This document shows positions 6,734 through 15,848 of a stretch of DNA of 63,013 bases, in pieces (positions within the stretch are counted from its first letter, which is position 1; every line of letters begins with the position of its first letter). The notes beneath the pieces were generated by a model. The model was not told the DNA's origin, searched no databases, and saw nothing but the letters and a program-made list of their open reading frames with translations. This DNA is from an uncultured Acetatifactor sp. Its GTDB lineage: Bacteria > Bacillota > Clostridia > Lachnospirales > Lachnospiraceae. The translations under genes were made by a program, and so were the position numbers. The DNA lies in assembly GCA_947629645.1 (NCBI GenBank), contig CANREV010000018.1, forward strand, positions 1 through 63,013, read 5' to 3'.

Positions 6734-8014
6734 ATGAAGAGCGAGCGGCTGAATTTTGTCATAGAATTATTAACTACACAGATGAACCATTGGCTGTTGT
6801 TTCCCATTGTGATGACAGCATCGGGGATTGCCAGACTTCTGACAGGAATTGGAGACGCGGGGAACCCCGACTTTTTGCTGTGGACGATATGCGGGCTGTT
6901 TCCCGTCCTTTTTTTCCTGATCCGATATTTTGCGGAGAGGGCGTGGCTCTTTTTCCTTTGCCACGGGGCAGTCATGGCCTGCGCCCTGATCCTGCCGGTT
7001 TCGTCCGGTGTCATGGACAGAGTGATCTGCGGTGTGTGCGCGGCTTCTTATCTGATTCATTCTCTGACGCTGCGGCTTCGGGAAAACGCGGCGGTTTATT
7101 CTGCGCCCATCCATCCCATCGCCGCATTGGCGCTGTCCGTGGCGGCGGATTTTATGCTGCATAAACAAGATAACGCGCCGGACTGGGACCGTTATTATAT
7201 TTTTACGTTAATCGGGGTATTGGCCTGTTATGTCATCATTTTTTATCTGAGGCAGTATCTGAAATTTTTGCAGGTGAACCGTTCCAGTGCGGGGTATCTG
7301 CCCGCAAAAGAGCTGCTGCGCTCCGGCATGGGATTTGTGCTTTCCTTTACGCTGGGCGGCGTGGCGGTGCTGCTCCTTAGTCTGAACGCAAAATGGCTGG
7401 AACCGCTGCTTCGCGCATTACAAAAAGTGATTGTGGCTTTTCTGCGTTTCCTGTTCGGGCACTCAGGAGATGAGAGCACAGAGGAACTGATCCAAAGTGC
7501 GGAAAACACAGGCGCCGTTACGGACCCTGCGGCGATGGGATTGCCCACAGGCGGGACGTTCTGGCTCTGGGAAGTTTTAGAATATGTAGCTATCGTCCTC
7601 TTTGCCATCGGGGTCGTCTTTGTCCTCGTGCGCGCCTTGTTCTTTTTGGTGAAATTGATTCAGCAGCGATTCGGCGAAAAGGGGAAAGCCGCGGCGTTTA
7701 GTCCGGAGGAGGAAGCGGTGCATGATGTCCGTGAAAAATGCGGCATTGTCAAAAAGGATACCGCCAAAAGAGGGACCGGATTTTTCCGGCAGTTCACCCC
7801 TGTGGAGCGTATCCGCAGAATGTATAAAAAACAGGTTCTTTCCGGCAGTCCGGAAGGGGCAAAGAAGGAGAAAATACCATTTATGACGGCGAGAGAGTGC
7901 GTTGAGAAGCTGTCTCTTCCGGATATGGCCGGGATTTACGAGAAAGCGCGCTATTCGGACAGCGAAGTTACCGCAGAGGATGTGAAAAAAATGAAGTCCG
8001 CCCTGTCAAAATGA
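6734..8014 (+). CDS. Multi-pass membrane protein with DUF4129-like C-terminus
   Basis: This 426-residue protein has about six to seven hydrophobic segments: N-terminal spans within residues 15-175, another near 195-215, and one near 275-300. A basic cytoplasmic region follows, ending in a DUF4129-like segment (TARECVEKLSL, YEKARYSDSEVTAEDV). In MoxR/DUF58 loci the third gene often encodes a TgpA-like membrane transglutaminase plus DUF4129; here there is no transglutaminase core (no Cys-His-Asp set), only membrane part and tail. The start follows AAAGGATG; the stop overlaps the next gene's ATG by 4 bp. Confidence 0.75.
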   Translation: MKSERLNFVIELLTTQMNHWLLFPIVMTASGIARLLTGIGDAGNPDFLLWTICGLFPVLFFLIRYFAERAWLFFLCHGAVMACALILPVSSGVMDRVICGVCAASYLIHSLTLRLRENAAVYSAPIHPIAALALSVAADFMLHKQDNAPDWDRYYIFTLIGVLACYVIIFYLRQYLKFLQVNRSSAGYLPAKELLRSGMGFVLSFTLGGVAVLLLSLNAKWLEPLLRALQKVIVAFLRFLFGHSGDESTEELIQSAENTGAVTDPAAMGLPTGGTFWLWEVLEYVAIVLFAIGVVFVLVRALFFLVKLIQQRFGEKGKAAAFSPEEEAVHDVREKCGIVKKDTAKRGTGFFRQFTPVERIRRMYKKQVLSGSPEGAKKEKIPFMTARECVEKLSLPDMAGIYEKARYSDSEVTAEDVKKMKSALSK

Positions 8015-9966
8015 AAATTTTGAAAAAAGACGGCGGGAGAATAAAAGGACCAGGCGAAAATGCCGCGGCGAATGGAATGAGGAACCAGTGTATGGAAGAC
8101 AGGCTTGCGCTTTCTGACGATATATTGATGAAAATTGAAAAACCGGAACGATACATCGGACATGAGGTTAATTCCGTGGTGAAAGATAAGGGGAAAATCA
8201 AGGTTCGTTTCGCCATGTGTTTTCCCGATGTATATGAGATCGGTATGTCGCATCTTGGGATTCAGATTCTCTATGATATGTTTAACTCCATGGAGGATGT
8301 CTGGTGCGAGAGAGTCTATTCCCCATGGCTGGATCTGGATGCCGTCATGCGGGAGAAAAAAATTCCGCTGTTTGCTTTAGAGTCCCAGGATCCTGTCAGG
8401 GAATTTGACTTTCTTGGCATCACCATCCAATACGAAATGTGCTATACTAATATATTGCAGATTCTGGATCTGTCCGGTATTCCGCTAATGGCATTGGAAA
8501 GAGGGGATGATTGCCCTATCGTAATCGGCGGGGGACCCTGCACTTACAACCCCGAACCTCTGGCGGATTTTTTTGATTTGTTTTACATCGGGGAAGGGGA
8601 GACCCGGTACAGGGATCTGATCGACCTTTATCAGGAGTGCAGGTCAGGAGGTTTAAAGCGCAGGGAATTTCTGCGCCGGGCGGCAAAACTTCCCGGCATC
8701 TATGTGCCGCAGTTTTATGAGACAACGTATAACGAGGACGGCACCATCCGCTCTTTTTCTCCTGTGGAAGACGGGATTCCTGCGGTCGTACAAAAAGAAA
8801 TCGAGTTGAACGTTACAGACACTTATTATCCCATGAAGCCAGTCGTACCGTTTATCAAGGTGACGCAGGACAGGGTAGTTCTGGAGATACAGAGAGGCTG
8901 CATCAGAGGATGCCGCTTCTGTCAGGCGGGACAACTGTATCGGCCTGTGAGGGAGCGCGATGTGGATACGATGAAAAAATATGCCTTGGAAATGTTAAAG
9001 AATACCGGGCATGAAGAAATTTCCTTAAGTTCCCTAAGTTCCAGCGATTATTCCAAATTGCCGGAACTGATCGACTTTTTGATAGAAGAGTGCAGCAGAC
9101 AACATGTCAATATCTCCCTGCCTTCTTTGCGGATCGATGCTTTTTCTCTGGATGTGATGAGCAAAGTCCAGGATGTGAAAAAATCCAGCTTAACTTTCGC
9201 GCCGGAGGCCGGCAGCCAGAGACTGCGCAATGTGATCAACAAAGGGCTGACGGAGGAAGCGATCCTAAACGGCGCGGCGCTTGCATTTGAGGGGGGCTGG
9301 ACCAGGGTAAAACTCTATTTTATGCTTGGGCTTCCGATGGAGACGCCGGAGGATATCAGGGGAATCGCAGAGCTCTCCAACAAAATCGCTGCCACTTTTT
9401 TTGACACAGTGCCAAAAGAAAAGCGCACAAACGGCAAGGTGCAGATCGTAGTCAGCACATCCTTTTTTGTGCCCAAGCCCTTTACGCCTTTCCAATGGGC
9501 AAAGCAATGCACCAAAGAGGAGTTTTTGGAAAAAGCATACCTGACCAGAACGTCTATCTCCGATCAGCTGAACCAAAAAAGTATCAAATATAATTGGCAT
9601 GAGGCGGATGCAAGCGTGATGGAGGGCGTGCTGGCACGAGGCGACAGAAGACTCGGCGAAGTGATCCGCAAAGTTTATGAGAAAGGCGGCTTCTATGATG
9701 CCTGGAGCGAATATTACGACAATGAGCGCTGGCTTAAAACCATGGAAGAATGCGGCCTTTCCGTAGATTTTTACACACATCGGGAGAGACCTGCGGACGA
9801 AATCCTGCCGTGGGATTTCATTGACTGCGGCGTCACAAAAGAATTTCTGCTTCGGGAGTGGGAAAAGGCAAAAAGGGAAGAGACTTCGGAAAACTGCAAA
9901 ATTAAGTGTCAGGGATGCGGTGCATCGCGTTTTGGATGCGGTATCTGTTTTGAGCCAAGGACATAG
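8011..9966 (+). CDS. B12-binding-type radical SAM protein (TIGR03960-like)
   Basis: This 651-residue protein has an N-terminal cobalamin-binding-like domain (FAMCFPDVYEIGMSHLGIQ; FDFLGITIQYEM) and a radical SAM barrel with the cluster motif CIRGCRFCQAG near residue 300 and SLSSLSSSDYSKLPEL as a second conserved stretch. A Cys-rich tail (CKIKCQGCGASRFGCGIC) could hold another metal site. This family almost always precedes a TIGR03936 protein, as here, and an RNase G/E gene. The substrate is unknown; a tRNA or rRNA modification role is only a guess. ATG 8011 overlaps the previous gene, but Met at 8077 or 8092 could also be the start, since the family usually begins close to DDILMKIEKPERYI. Confidence 0.88.
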   Translation: MKILKKDGGRIKGPGENAAANGMRNQCMEDRLALSDDILMKIEKPERYIGHEVNSVVKDKGKIKVRFAMCFPDVYEIGMSHLGIQILYDMFNSMEDVWCERVYSPWLDLDAVMREKKIPLFALESQDPVREFDFLGITIQYEMCYTNILQILDLSGIPLMALERGDDCPIVIGGGPCTYNPEPLADFFDLFYIGEGETRYRDLIDLYQECRSGGLKRREFLRRAAKLPGIYVPQFYETTYNEDGTIRSFSPVEDGIPAVVQKEIELNVTDTYYPMKPVVPFIKVTQDRVVLEIQRGCIRGCRFCQAGQLYRPVRERDVDTMKKYALEMLKNTGHEEISLSSLSSSDYSKLPELIDFLIEECSRQHVNISLPSLRIDAFSLDVMSKVQDVKKSSLTFAPEAGSQRLRNVINKGLTEEAILNGAALAFEGGWTRVKLYFMLGLPMETPEDIRGIAELSNKIAATFFDTVPKEKRTNGKVQIVVSTSFFVPKPFTPFQWAKQCTKEEFLEKAYLTRTSISDQLNQKSIKYNWHEADASVMEGVLARGDRRLGEVIRKVYEKGGFYDAWSEYYDNERWLKTMEECGLSVDFYTHRERPADEILPWDFIDCGVTKEFLLREWEKAKREETSENCKIKCQGCGASRFGCGICFEPRT

Positions 9967-10019
9967 GCGGCGCCATCACGGAACATGACATTTTCAAGAA
10001 AGGGGATCCTGCGCGTTTT

Positions 10020-10724
10020 ATGAAGCTTCGGATTAAATTTAGAAAATTTGGGCCTGTGCGATATATCGGACATTTGGATGTGATGCGTTTTTTTCAGAAG
10101 GCGATCCGCAGGGCAGGCATCGATGTGGCTTACACTTCCGGCTTCAGTCCACATCAGGTTATGTCTTTTGCCGCTCCATTAGGCGTTGGGCTGACCAGCA
10201 ACGGAGAATATATGGATATTGAAGTCTGCTCCGCAGATTTTCCGGACGTCTGCGGGGAAGTAAAGAGACGGCTGAATGAAGTCAGCGTACCAGGCATAGA
10301 AGTAATCTCCGTAAAGGTTTTGCCAAAGGATGCGGGAAATGCGATGGCAAGCGTTGCTGCGGCTTCCTATACAGTACGTTTTCGGGAGGGAAGAGAACCG
10401 GCGGTTCATCTTACGGAGGCACTGGCGGAATTTATGAAAAAAGAACAGATCCTGATCACGAAAGAGACGAAAAAAGGGCAGCGGGAAGTGGATTTAAAGG
10501 CCGGGATCTATCAGCTTACATGGGAGAACGATGCTTTTTATATGCTGTTGGACGCATCCAGCGGCGGCAATATCAAGCCTGTGCAGGTGATTCAGGCGCT
10601 TTTTGCGGATTGCGGGGAAACGCTGCAGGAAAACGCGCTGCTTATCACCAGGGAAGAGGTTTATACAAATATTGGCACACAGGAAGACATCAAACTGGTG
10701 CCTTTGGATGAGATCGGCATATAG
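10020..10724 (+). CDS. Radical SAM-linked protein (TIGR03936/DUF2344)
   Basis: This 234-residue protein matches the family at its N-terminus (KLRIKFRKFGPVRYIGHLD), with GFSPHQVMSFAAPLGVG and the SNGEYMDIEV segment following. It is the constant companion of TIGR03960 radical SAM proteins, in some bacteria fused to them, and presumably a substrate-handling partner. The gene begins 53 bp after its partner and ends 11 bp before RNase G/E, so the three are one operon. The reaction is unknown. Confidence 0.87.
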   Translation: MKLRIKFRKFGPVRYIGHLDVMRFFQKAIRRAGIDVAYTSGFSPHQVMSFAAPLGVGLTSNGEYMDIEVCSADFPDVCGEVKRRLNEVSVPGIEVISVKVLPKDAGNAMASVAAASYTVRFREGREPAVHLTEALAEFMKKEQILITKETKKGQREVDLKAGIYQLTWENDAFYMLLDASSGGNIKPVQVIQALFADCGETLQENALLITREEVYTNIGTQEDIKLVPLDEIGI

Positions 10725-10735
10725 CGGAGGTCGTA

Positions 10736-12109
10736 ATGAGCAGACAGATTGCGGCGAAATCCTCCTTGTCTTTATCGGACAATGAGGTGGCACAGAGAGA
10801 TACCGGACAGGGCAAAGTACTTTTCACCGTTTACAGGGAAAGAGAGTGCGGCCTGCTGATACAGAATAACAGGCTTATCGCCGCCGGATTCCTGACGGAG
10901 GCGGTAAGCAGGATCGGCGCCATATACATCGGCAGGATCAAAGATGTTGCGAAAAATATTGAAGCATATTTTGTGGAAATCGCAGATGGCGAGGTTTGCT
11001 TCCTGCCTTTTAAAAAAGCGGAGTTTCCTTTTTTGCTCAACCGTCCGTACCATGGGAAACTGGCGGAAGGGGACACCCTTTTGGTTCAGGTGGAGCGCGA
11101 TGCTCAAAAAACGAAACTTGCTTCCGTTACCGCCCATATTTCTCTTTCCAACGATTATTTTGTCCTTTTTATGGGAGCGCGGCGCGTGGGGTATTCCGCA
11201 AAACTCTCAAAAGAGCAGAAAGAAAAGATGAAAGGCTGTGTGGAAGCAATTTTCGGAGAAAAAGGCATTTTGCAAAACGGAAGCCTTGCACAGGACTGGA
11301 CGGTGCTTTTGCCTAAAAAGGTTCTCGATGGTTGGCAGGATGAGGGGCATTCTCTGCAAACCCTTCCCCTGCCTTCTACAGGATGTATCTTTCGCACTAA
11401 AGCGGCGGAGGAATTAAACGGCGGCGAGCCCGAAAAGCTCCTTGCCTGCTTTTATGAGATTGTGGAGCAGTACGCCGATTTGCTTCATCGGGCCAGATAC
11501 CGGAGCTGCTTTAGCTGTCTGAAAGAGCCTGCCAGCTCTGCAGAAGCTCTTCTGGAATCCCTTGCCGCCGGGTGGGAATATCAGGAGATTGTGACGGACA
11601 GCGAGGCCCGCTATCAGGAATTAAAGGAATATTGCGGCCGTAAAAAAGATCCCAAACCCCTTCGCCTTTATCAGGATGAAATGCTGTCCCTTGCGAAGCT
11701 GTATTCAGTGGAGAGTAAGATGGAGATGGCCATGGGAAGCCGTGTGTGGCTCAAATCGGGCGGTTATCTCGTCATTGAACCAACGGAAGCCCTGACGGTA
11801 ATCGATGTCAATTCGGGCAAATACGAGGCCTCCAAGGACAGTGAGGAAACGGCGTTGCACATCAACATGGAAGCGGCTAAAGAGATCGCGCTGCAGCTCA
11901 GGCTCAGAAACCTGTCCGGTATCATCATTGTGGATTTTATCAATATGGCGCGCAAGGATTCCAGATCACAGGTCTTGTCCCTCTTAAAAAGAAGGACCGC
12001 TGACGACAGGCTGCAGACCACCGTGGTGGATATGACGCCCCTGGGGTTGGTGGAAATAACGCGTAAAAAGAAAAACAAGCCTCTTTGGGAACAGTTTTCA
12101 AACAGATGA
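10736..12109 (+). CDS. rng: Ribonuclease G/E family endoribonuclease
   Basis: This 457-residue enzyme has an S1 RNA-binding domain (about 35-130, IYIGRIKDVAKNIEAYFVEI) and an RNase H-like/DNase I-like catalytic core with the two metal-binding acidic sites TVIDVNSGKY and IIVDFINM. It ends just after VDMTPLGLVEITRKKKNKPL, exactly where the Zn-link CPxC motif of E. coli RNase E/G would follow, and no Cys pair is present. The family cleaves single-stranded RNA in mRNA decay and rRNA processing. It is the last of the radical SAM trio; its usual downstream neighbours rplU-prp-rpmA lie about 11.5 kb away on the other strand. Confidence 0.9.
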   Translation: MSRQIAAKSSLSLSDNEVAQRDTGQGKVLFTVYRERECGLLIQNNRLIAAGFLTEAVSRIGAIYIGRIKDVAKNIEAYFVEIADGEVCFLPFKKAEFPFLLNRPYHGKLAEGDTLLVQVERDAQKTKLASVTAHISLSNDYFVLFMGARRVGYSAKLSKEQKEKMKGCVEAIFGEKGILQNGSLAQDWTVLLPKKVLDGWQDEGHSLQTLPLPSTGCIFRTKAAEELNGGEPEKLLACFYEIVEQYADLLHRARYRSCFSCLKEPASSAEALLESLAAGWEYQEIVTDSEARYQELKEYCGRKKDPKPLRLYQDEMLSLAKLYSVESKMEMAMGSRVWLKSGGYLVIEPTEALTVIDVNSGKYEASKDSEETALHINMEAAKEIALQLRLRNLSGIIIVDFINMARKDSRSQVLSLLKRRTADDRLQTTVVDMTPLGLVEITRKKKNKPLWEQFSNR

Positions 12110-12125
12110 CAGGAGGAGCTGAAAA

Positions 12126-12683
12126 ATGGAGCTGATCGGATTTGAAAAAGTCAGGGACGGCAAATATCTGAAAAATTATGAGATCACATACCTCAATAAG
12201 ATTGGCAGGGAAAAAAAGTATGAGATTGTCAGCAGGAGAGAGTTGGACAGTGCGGAGGATCTGGGCGGAAAACCCAGCGGAGTCTCCATTGTGGCTACAA
12301 AAGGAGATCAGCTCTTATTACTCCATGAATTCCGCATGGGAGTGAACCGGACAATCTACAATCTCTGCGCGGGAATGCTGGAAAAGGATGAGGATATCGA
12401 AACCTGTATCGCCAGAGAACTTTATGAGGAAACGGGATTAAAGGTGAAAAAAATCAAAAAGATCCTTCCTCCGTCATTTGCCGCGGTAGCCATTTCCGAT
12501 ACCACCACTTATATTGCCTTTGTGGAAGTTGATGGAGAATTTGAAGATAATTCTTCGGCAAATGAACAAATCTCGGCAAAACTCTATACCCGCGAGGAAG
12601 TCAAAGCGCTGATTGACCACGAAGAACCTTTCAGTTCCCGCGCCCAGATGGCTGCTTATTTCTTTTCTTTAGGAATTATGTAA
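12126..12683 (+). CDS. NUDIX hydrolase, ADP-ribose pyrophosphatase type
   Basis: This 185-residue enzyme has a perfect NUDIX box (G-x5-E-x7-RE-x2-EE-x-G) from GMLEKDED to LYEETGL near residues 94-116, which binds the catalytic Mg2+. The surrounding fold matches ADP-ribose pyrophosphatase-like enzymes that split nucleoside diphosphate sugars. AGGAGCTG sits 5-12 bp before ATG 12126, and the gene follows RNase G/E by only 16 bp. The exact substrate is not determined by sequence. Confidence 0.9.
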   Translation: MELIGFEKVRDGKYLKNYEITYLNKIGREKKYEIVSRRELDSAEDLGGKPSGVSIVATKGDQLLLLHEFRMGVNRTIYNLCAGMLEKDEDIETCIARELYEETGLKVKKIKKILPPSFAAVAISDTTTYIAFVEVDGEFEDNSSANEQISAKLYTREEVKALIDHEEPFSSRAQMAAYFFSLGIM

Positions 12684-12815
12684 AAAAACGATTATGTGAG
12701 GATTGTGTAAGTTGTGTGAGAGTTGTTCCTTACAGATCCAACTATGCGCAAAAGACAAGTTTAACGAATAGTTATGCCATCAGTTTGCCAAGTATCACAC
12801 ATAGCATAGGGACAC

Positions 12816-13268
12816 TCACCCGCAGATTTCCTCAGAATCCAGCCATATGGTAAATGGGCCATCGTTCAGGAGGGAAACTTTCATTTCCGCTCCAAAACTG
12901 CCCTCGTCCACTCTTTCAATTTCCTGCCTGCAGCGCGTCAGGATATACTGGTATAAATGATTTGCCATCTGGGGCGGACCGGCATGAACAAAGGAAGGCC
13001 TGTTGCCTTTTTTACAGTCGGCGTACAGAGTAAACTGGGAAATGATAAGCAGTTGGCCGCCTACCGTTTTCAGGTCCAGATTCGTTTTCCCGTTCTCATC
13101 CTCAAAAATTCGTAAACCTATCAGCTTTTTGACCATCTTATCGGCAATTTCTTCACTGTCTGTCTCACTGATCCCCACAAATACCAGAAAGCCCTTTTCA
13201 ATTTGTCCGATCACTTGATCATCCACGGTGACGCTTGCCTGCGTCACTCTCTGTACCAAAAATCTCAT
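12816..13268 (-). CDS. dtd: D-aminoacyl-tRNA deacylase
   Basis: This 150-residue enzyme begins MRFLVQRVTQASV, the universal DTD start; ATG 13268 has GGAG nine bases upstream. It carries the active-site signatures SQFTLYADCKKGNRPSF and the Gly-cisPro motif in LNDGPFTIWLDS. DTD removes D-amino acids (and Gly mischarged on tRNA-Ala) from tRNAs, recycling them and keeping D-residues out of proteins. It is monocistronic and convergent with the NUDIX gene; the 130-bp gap between them shows no clear terminator. Confidence 0.95.
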   Translation of the reverse strand: MRFLVQRVTQASVTVDDQVIGQIEKGFLVFVGISETDSEEIADKMVKKLIGLRIFEDENGKTNLDLKTVGGQLLIISQFTLYADCKKGNRPSFVHAGPPQMANHLYQYILTRCRQEIERVDEGSFGAEMKVSLLNDGPFTIWLDSEEICG

Positions 13269-13461
13269 TATCTTTGTTCTCCAAACCAATTTTGTCTCTG
13301 TTTATTGGAATCAGTTTTAGATCAGTCAATTCATAATCTTTTTTGCTTCGGGCTGACTGTCAGACGCCTGAATTTTAAATAGATTTCGATTCCCTGACTG
13401 CGGAGCTTCCCCCGCCGTTTCCCGTCAAACGATAAAATGTTTATTTATTTTATATGACAGA

Positions 13462-13490
13462 TTGATTTTGAAGCAGACCAGGTATATAAT
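13462..13490 (+). promoter_or_regulatory. Sigma-A promoter of the 42-residue peptide gene
   Basis: TTGATT (13462-13467), a 17-bp spacer and a perfect TATAAT (13485-13490), followed within 10 bp by AAGGAGGTG and an ATG at 13512. Confidence 0.75.
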
Positions 13491-13511
13491 CAATATAAGG
13501 AGGTGTGCTTT

Positions 13512-13640
13512 ATGAAAAATTGGCAAATTCTAATTGGTTTATTGGCTATTGCAATCGCAATTCTTATCAGCGGTTTTCTTATCGCCCAAGCTATTGAAGG
13601 GGCAGGTACAAATATTCTTCATGGATTAAGTACATTATAG
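13512..13640 (+). CDS. 42-residue predicted membrane peptide
   Basis: The frame begins at ATG 13512 directly behind AAGGAGGTG (13498-13506) and a near-consensus promoter, and ends at TAG 13638-13640. The product is almost entirely one transmembrane helix (ILIGLLAIAIAILISGFLIA) after MKNWQ, with a short polar tail (QAIEGAGTNILHGLSTL). Short single-span peptides of this layout act as toxins, regulators of membrane proteins or stress peptides; nothing identifies which. It stands alone between divergent dtd and the convergent permease gene. Confidence 0.7.
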   Translation: MKNWQILIGLLAIAIAILISGFLIAQAIEGAGTNILHGLSTL

Positions 13641-13734
13641 AAGAATTTTAGGTAATGTAGAAATGAGAAGCAGTTACGGAATATAGGGCTGCCATCTATC
13701 AAATATTTGTGTGTTACTTTACCGCACATGAGCA

Positions 13735-15057
13735 TTATTGAGGCGTATCATCCTTATCCTGTTTCTGCATCGTTTTTAATCTGCGCATTTTGCCAGTCTG
13801 CTTTTTTTGCGGCATCGTTTCGTGAAATCCTTCTTCATCTACATAATCGAGCGTTTCATATTGTTTTGTCTCAGCGGGCAGGGATTTCTTTTGCAGCATG
13901 GTATTGATCAGAGAACGGATCGCCGCATAAATTACAGCGAAAATAGGCACTCCTATAATCATACCCAAAACGCCGAACAGTCCGCCGAAGAGCGTGATGG
14001 ATGAAATGACCCAGAATCCCGTCAGTCCGGTAGAACTTCCTAAGATCTTGGGGCCGAGGATATTGCCGTCAAACTGTTGCAGCGCCAGTATAAATATCAG
14101 AAAATAAACGCAGTTTAACGGGTGCAGCGGGTCAACAATAAAGACCAGTATGGCGCTGGGTATAGCGCCCAGATAAGGGCCGAAAAAAGGAATTATATTG
14201 GTGACTCCGATGATCACACTGACCAGAGCGGCGTACGGCGTATGTAAGATCGATGTTCCGATAAAGCACAAAATTCCTATAATAACAGAATCTACAATCT
14301 TTCCACTGATAAATCCGATAAACGTCCGATGGGTAAAACGGAAATTGCGGATCACTGTGTTGGCGGTATCCACTTCAAATAAAGCATAGATTATCTTCTT
14401 GGCCTGGCCCGCAAATTTTTCCTTACTGGCAAGGACATAGATGGAGATAATAAATCCTATGATGCAGTCCCAAAGCACACCGAGCACATTGATCACGCTG
14501 AGAGAAACCGTCTTAATCAGTGAACTGGTCTTTGTAAACACCAGATCATTCATCCACTTCTCCAGTTCTCCGGAATATTTATTCACATTTTTTACCACAT
14601 AAGAGCCAACCTCAGGATGATCCTTCAGAATCTTATCCAGCCATTTGATAAAGTTGTCAGTATAAGAATCAAAATTAAAAATGATATTCTGAAGGCTTGG
14701 GATGATCTGTGACAAGACCATGGCAAACAAAAGATAGATCAGAGCTACAAACAAAAATGATGTGATCAAGATACAGATCCCGCGGATGATGGAATTCCTT
14801 TTAGAGGATTCCTTTATCTTCCACTTATTGCACAGAGGGATCATGATCCTGTCTTCGATAAAATTTAAGACGGGGGTCAGCAGATATGCCATTACCAGCC
14901 CCACTACCACCGGCATCAGGATATCCGTCATCGCATGGATCCCTGCCTTTATGTTGGACCCGTGAAACATCAGATAATAGAATATGATGCTGGCGGCGAT
15001 CACCAGAAACGCCGTCAACCCCCATTTGAAATATTTATTGTTTATTTTGAACTTCAT
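13735..15057 (-). CDS. AI-2E/PerM family transporter
   Basis: This 440-residue membrane protein has about eight hydrophobic segments and the family's central region (FIGFISGKIVDSVIIGILC, LVSVIIGVTNIIPFFGPYLGAIP) followed by LQQFDGNILGPKILGSSTGL. Members export or exchange small solutes, from AI-2 to Na+/H+, so the substrate cannot be named. The C-terminal 60 residues are soluble and charged. ATG 15057 follows GAAGGGACGG. It lies 41 bp downstream of rubrerythrin on the same strand and may share its transcript. Confidence 0.88.
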   Translation of the reverse strand: MKFKINNKYFKWGLTAFLVIAASIIFYYLMFHGSNIKAGIHAMTDILMPVVVGLVMAYLLTPVLNFIEDRIMIPLCNKWKIKESSKRNSIIRGICILITSFLFVALIYLLFAMVLSQIIPSLQNIIFNFDSYTDNFIKWLDKILKDHPEVGSYVVKNVNKYSGELEKWMNDLVFTKTSSLIKTVSLSVINVLGVLWDCIIGFIISIYVLASKEKFAGQAKKIIYALFEVDTANTVIRNFRFTHRTFIGFISGKIVDSVIIGILCFIGTSILHTPYAALVSVIIGVTNIIPFFGPYLGAIPSAILVFIVDPLHPLNCVYFLIFILALQQFDGNILGPKILGSSTGLTGFWVISSITLFGGLFGVLGMIIGVPIFAVIYAAIRSLINTMLQKKSLPAETKQYETLDYVDEEGFHETMPQKKQTGKMRRLKTMQKQDKDDTPQ

Positions 15058-15098
15058 AAAACCGTCCCTTCATTGGTAGTTTTATCTTTATCATACTC

Positions 15099-15695
15099 TT
15101 ATCTGGTAAAAGGTGCAAGTTCAAATCGAATAAAGTAGCCCTGGTCATGCTGACAGACAGGACAGACGGCAGGCGCGTTCTTTCCCTTGAACACATATCC
15201 GCAATTTAAACACATCCATTCCGTTTCTACATCGGAGACGAAGAGACTGCCCTCTTTCAACATTTGAGCGAATTTTCCAAAACGATCGCCATGCACTTTC
15301 TCAATTTCCGCAATTTGTAAAAAAGAGGATGCAATTCTCTGAAACCCTTCCTCTTTTGCCTTTTCGCCAAAAGCTTTATACACATCGTCATGCTCTTCGT
15401 ATTCATTGTGCTGCGCCCGAAAAAGCAGGTCTGTTACGTCTTCCGAAATATCTACCGGATAGCCTCCATCGATAAAGATAGTTTCTCCCGCCATCTCCTT
15501 TAAATGATTATAAAATATCTCCCCATGTTCCTTTTCCTGATCTGCCGTAAAGGCAAAGATGGCGCTGATCACATAGAGACCGTTCTTCTTAGCCTGTGAA
15601 GCCGCAAAGGTATATCGGTTTCTTGCCTGGCTTTCTCCGGCAAATGCCCGCATCAGGTTGTCCTTTGTAATGCTGTTTGCAAATTCCACTGCCAT
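15099..15695 (-). CDS. rbr: Rubrerythrin
   Basis: This 198-residue non-haem iron peroxidase has a four-helix diiron domain (residues 1-145; ExxH-type ligands in AFAGESQARNRY, DQEKEHGEIF, EYEEHDDV and IAEIEKVHGDRF). A C-terminal rubredoxin-like domain follows with two CxxC-type pairs (CLNCGYVF, CPVCQHDQGYF). It reduces H2O2 in anaerobes using electrons from NADH via rubredoxin. The start at 15695 follows AAGGAG. Full length and all ligands are present. Confidence 0.95.
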   Translation of the reverse strand: MAVEFANSITKDNLMRAFAGESQARNRYTFAASQAKKNGLYVISAIFAFTADQEKEHGEIFYNHLKEMAGETIFIDGGYPVDISEDVTDLLFRAQHNEYEEHDDVYKAFGEKAKEEGFQRIASSFLQIAEIEKVHGDRFGKFAQMLKEGSLFVSDVETEWMCLNCGYVFKGKNAPAVCPVCQHDQGYFIRFELAPFTR

Positions 15696-15767
15696 AGTTT
15701 CAATCTCCTTTGGTTTTTCTTATAGTATATCCGCCATAAAGGAAAATACACAAAGACAACTTATTAT

Positions 15768-15795
15768 TTGCTTTCCTGAGAGAATCGTTTATAAT
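15768..15795 (+). promoter_or_regulatory. Promoter of the ttcA-like gene
   Basis: TTGCTT (15768-15773), a 16-bp spacer and TATAAT (15790-15795), 53 bp before ATG 15849. Confidence 0.6.
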
Positions 15796-15848
15796 AATTG
15801 TGTGTAGAAAAATAACATCGTGATTTACATGGATTTGAAAGGATCAGC

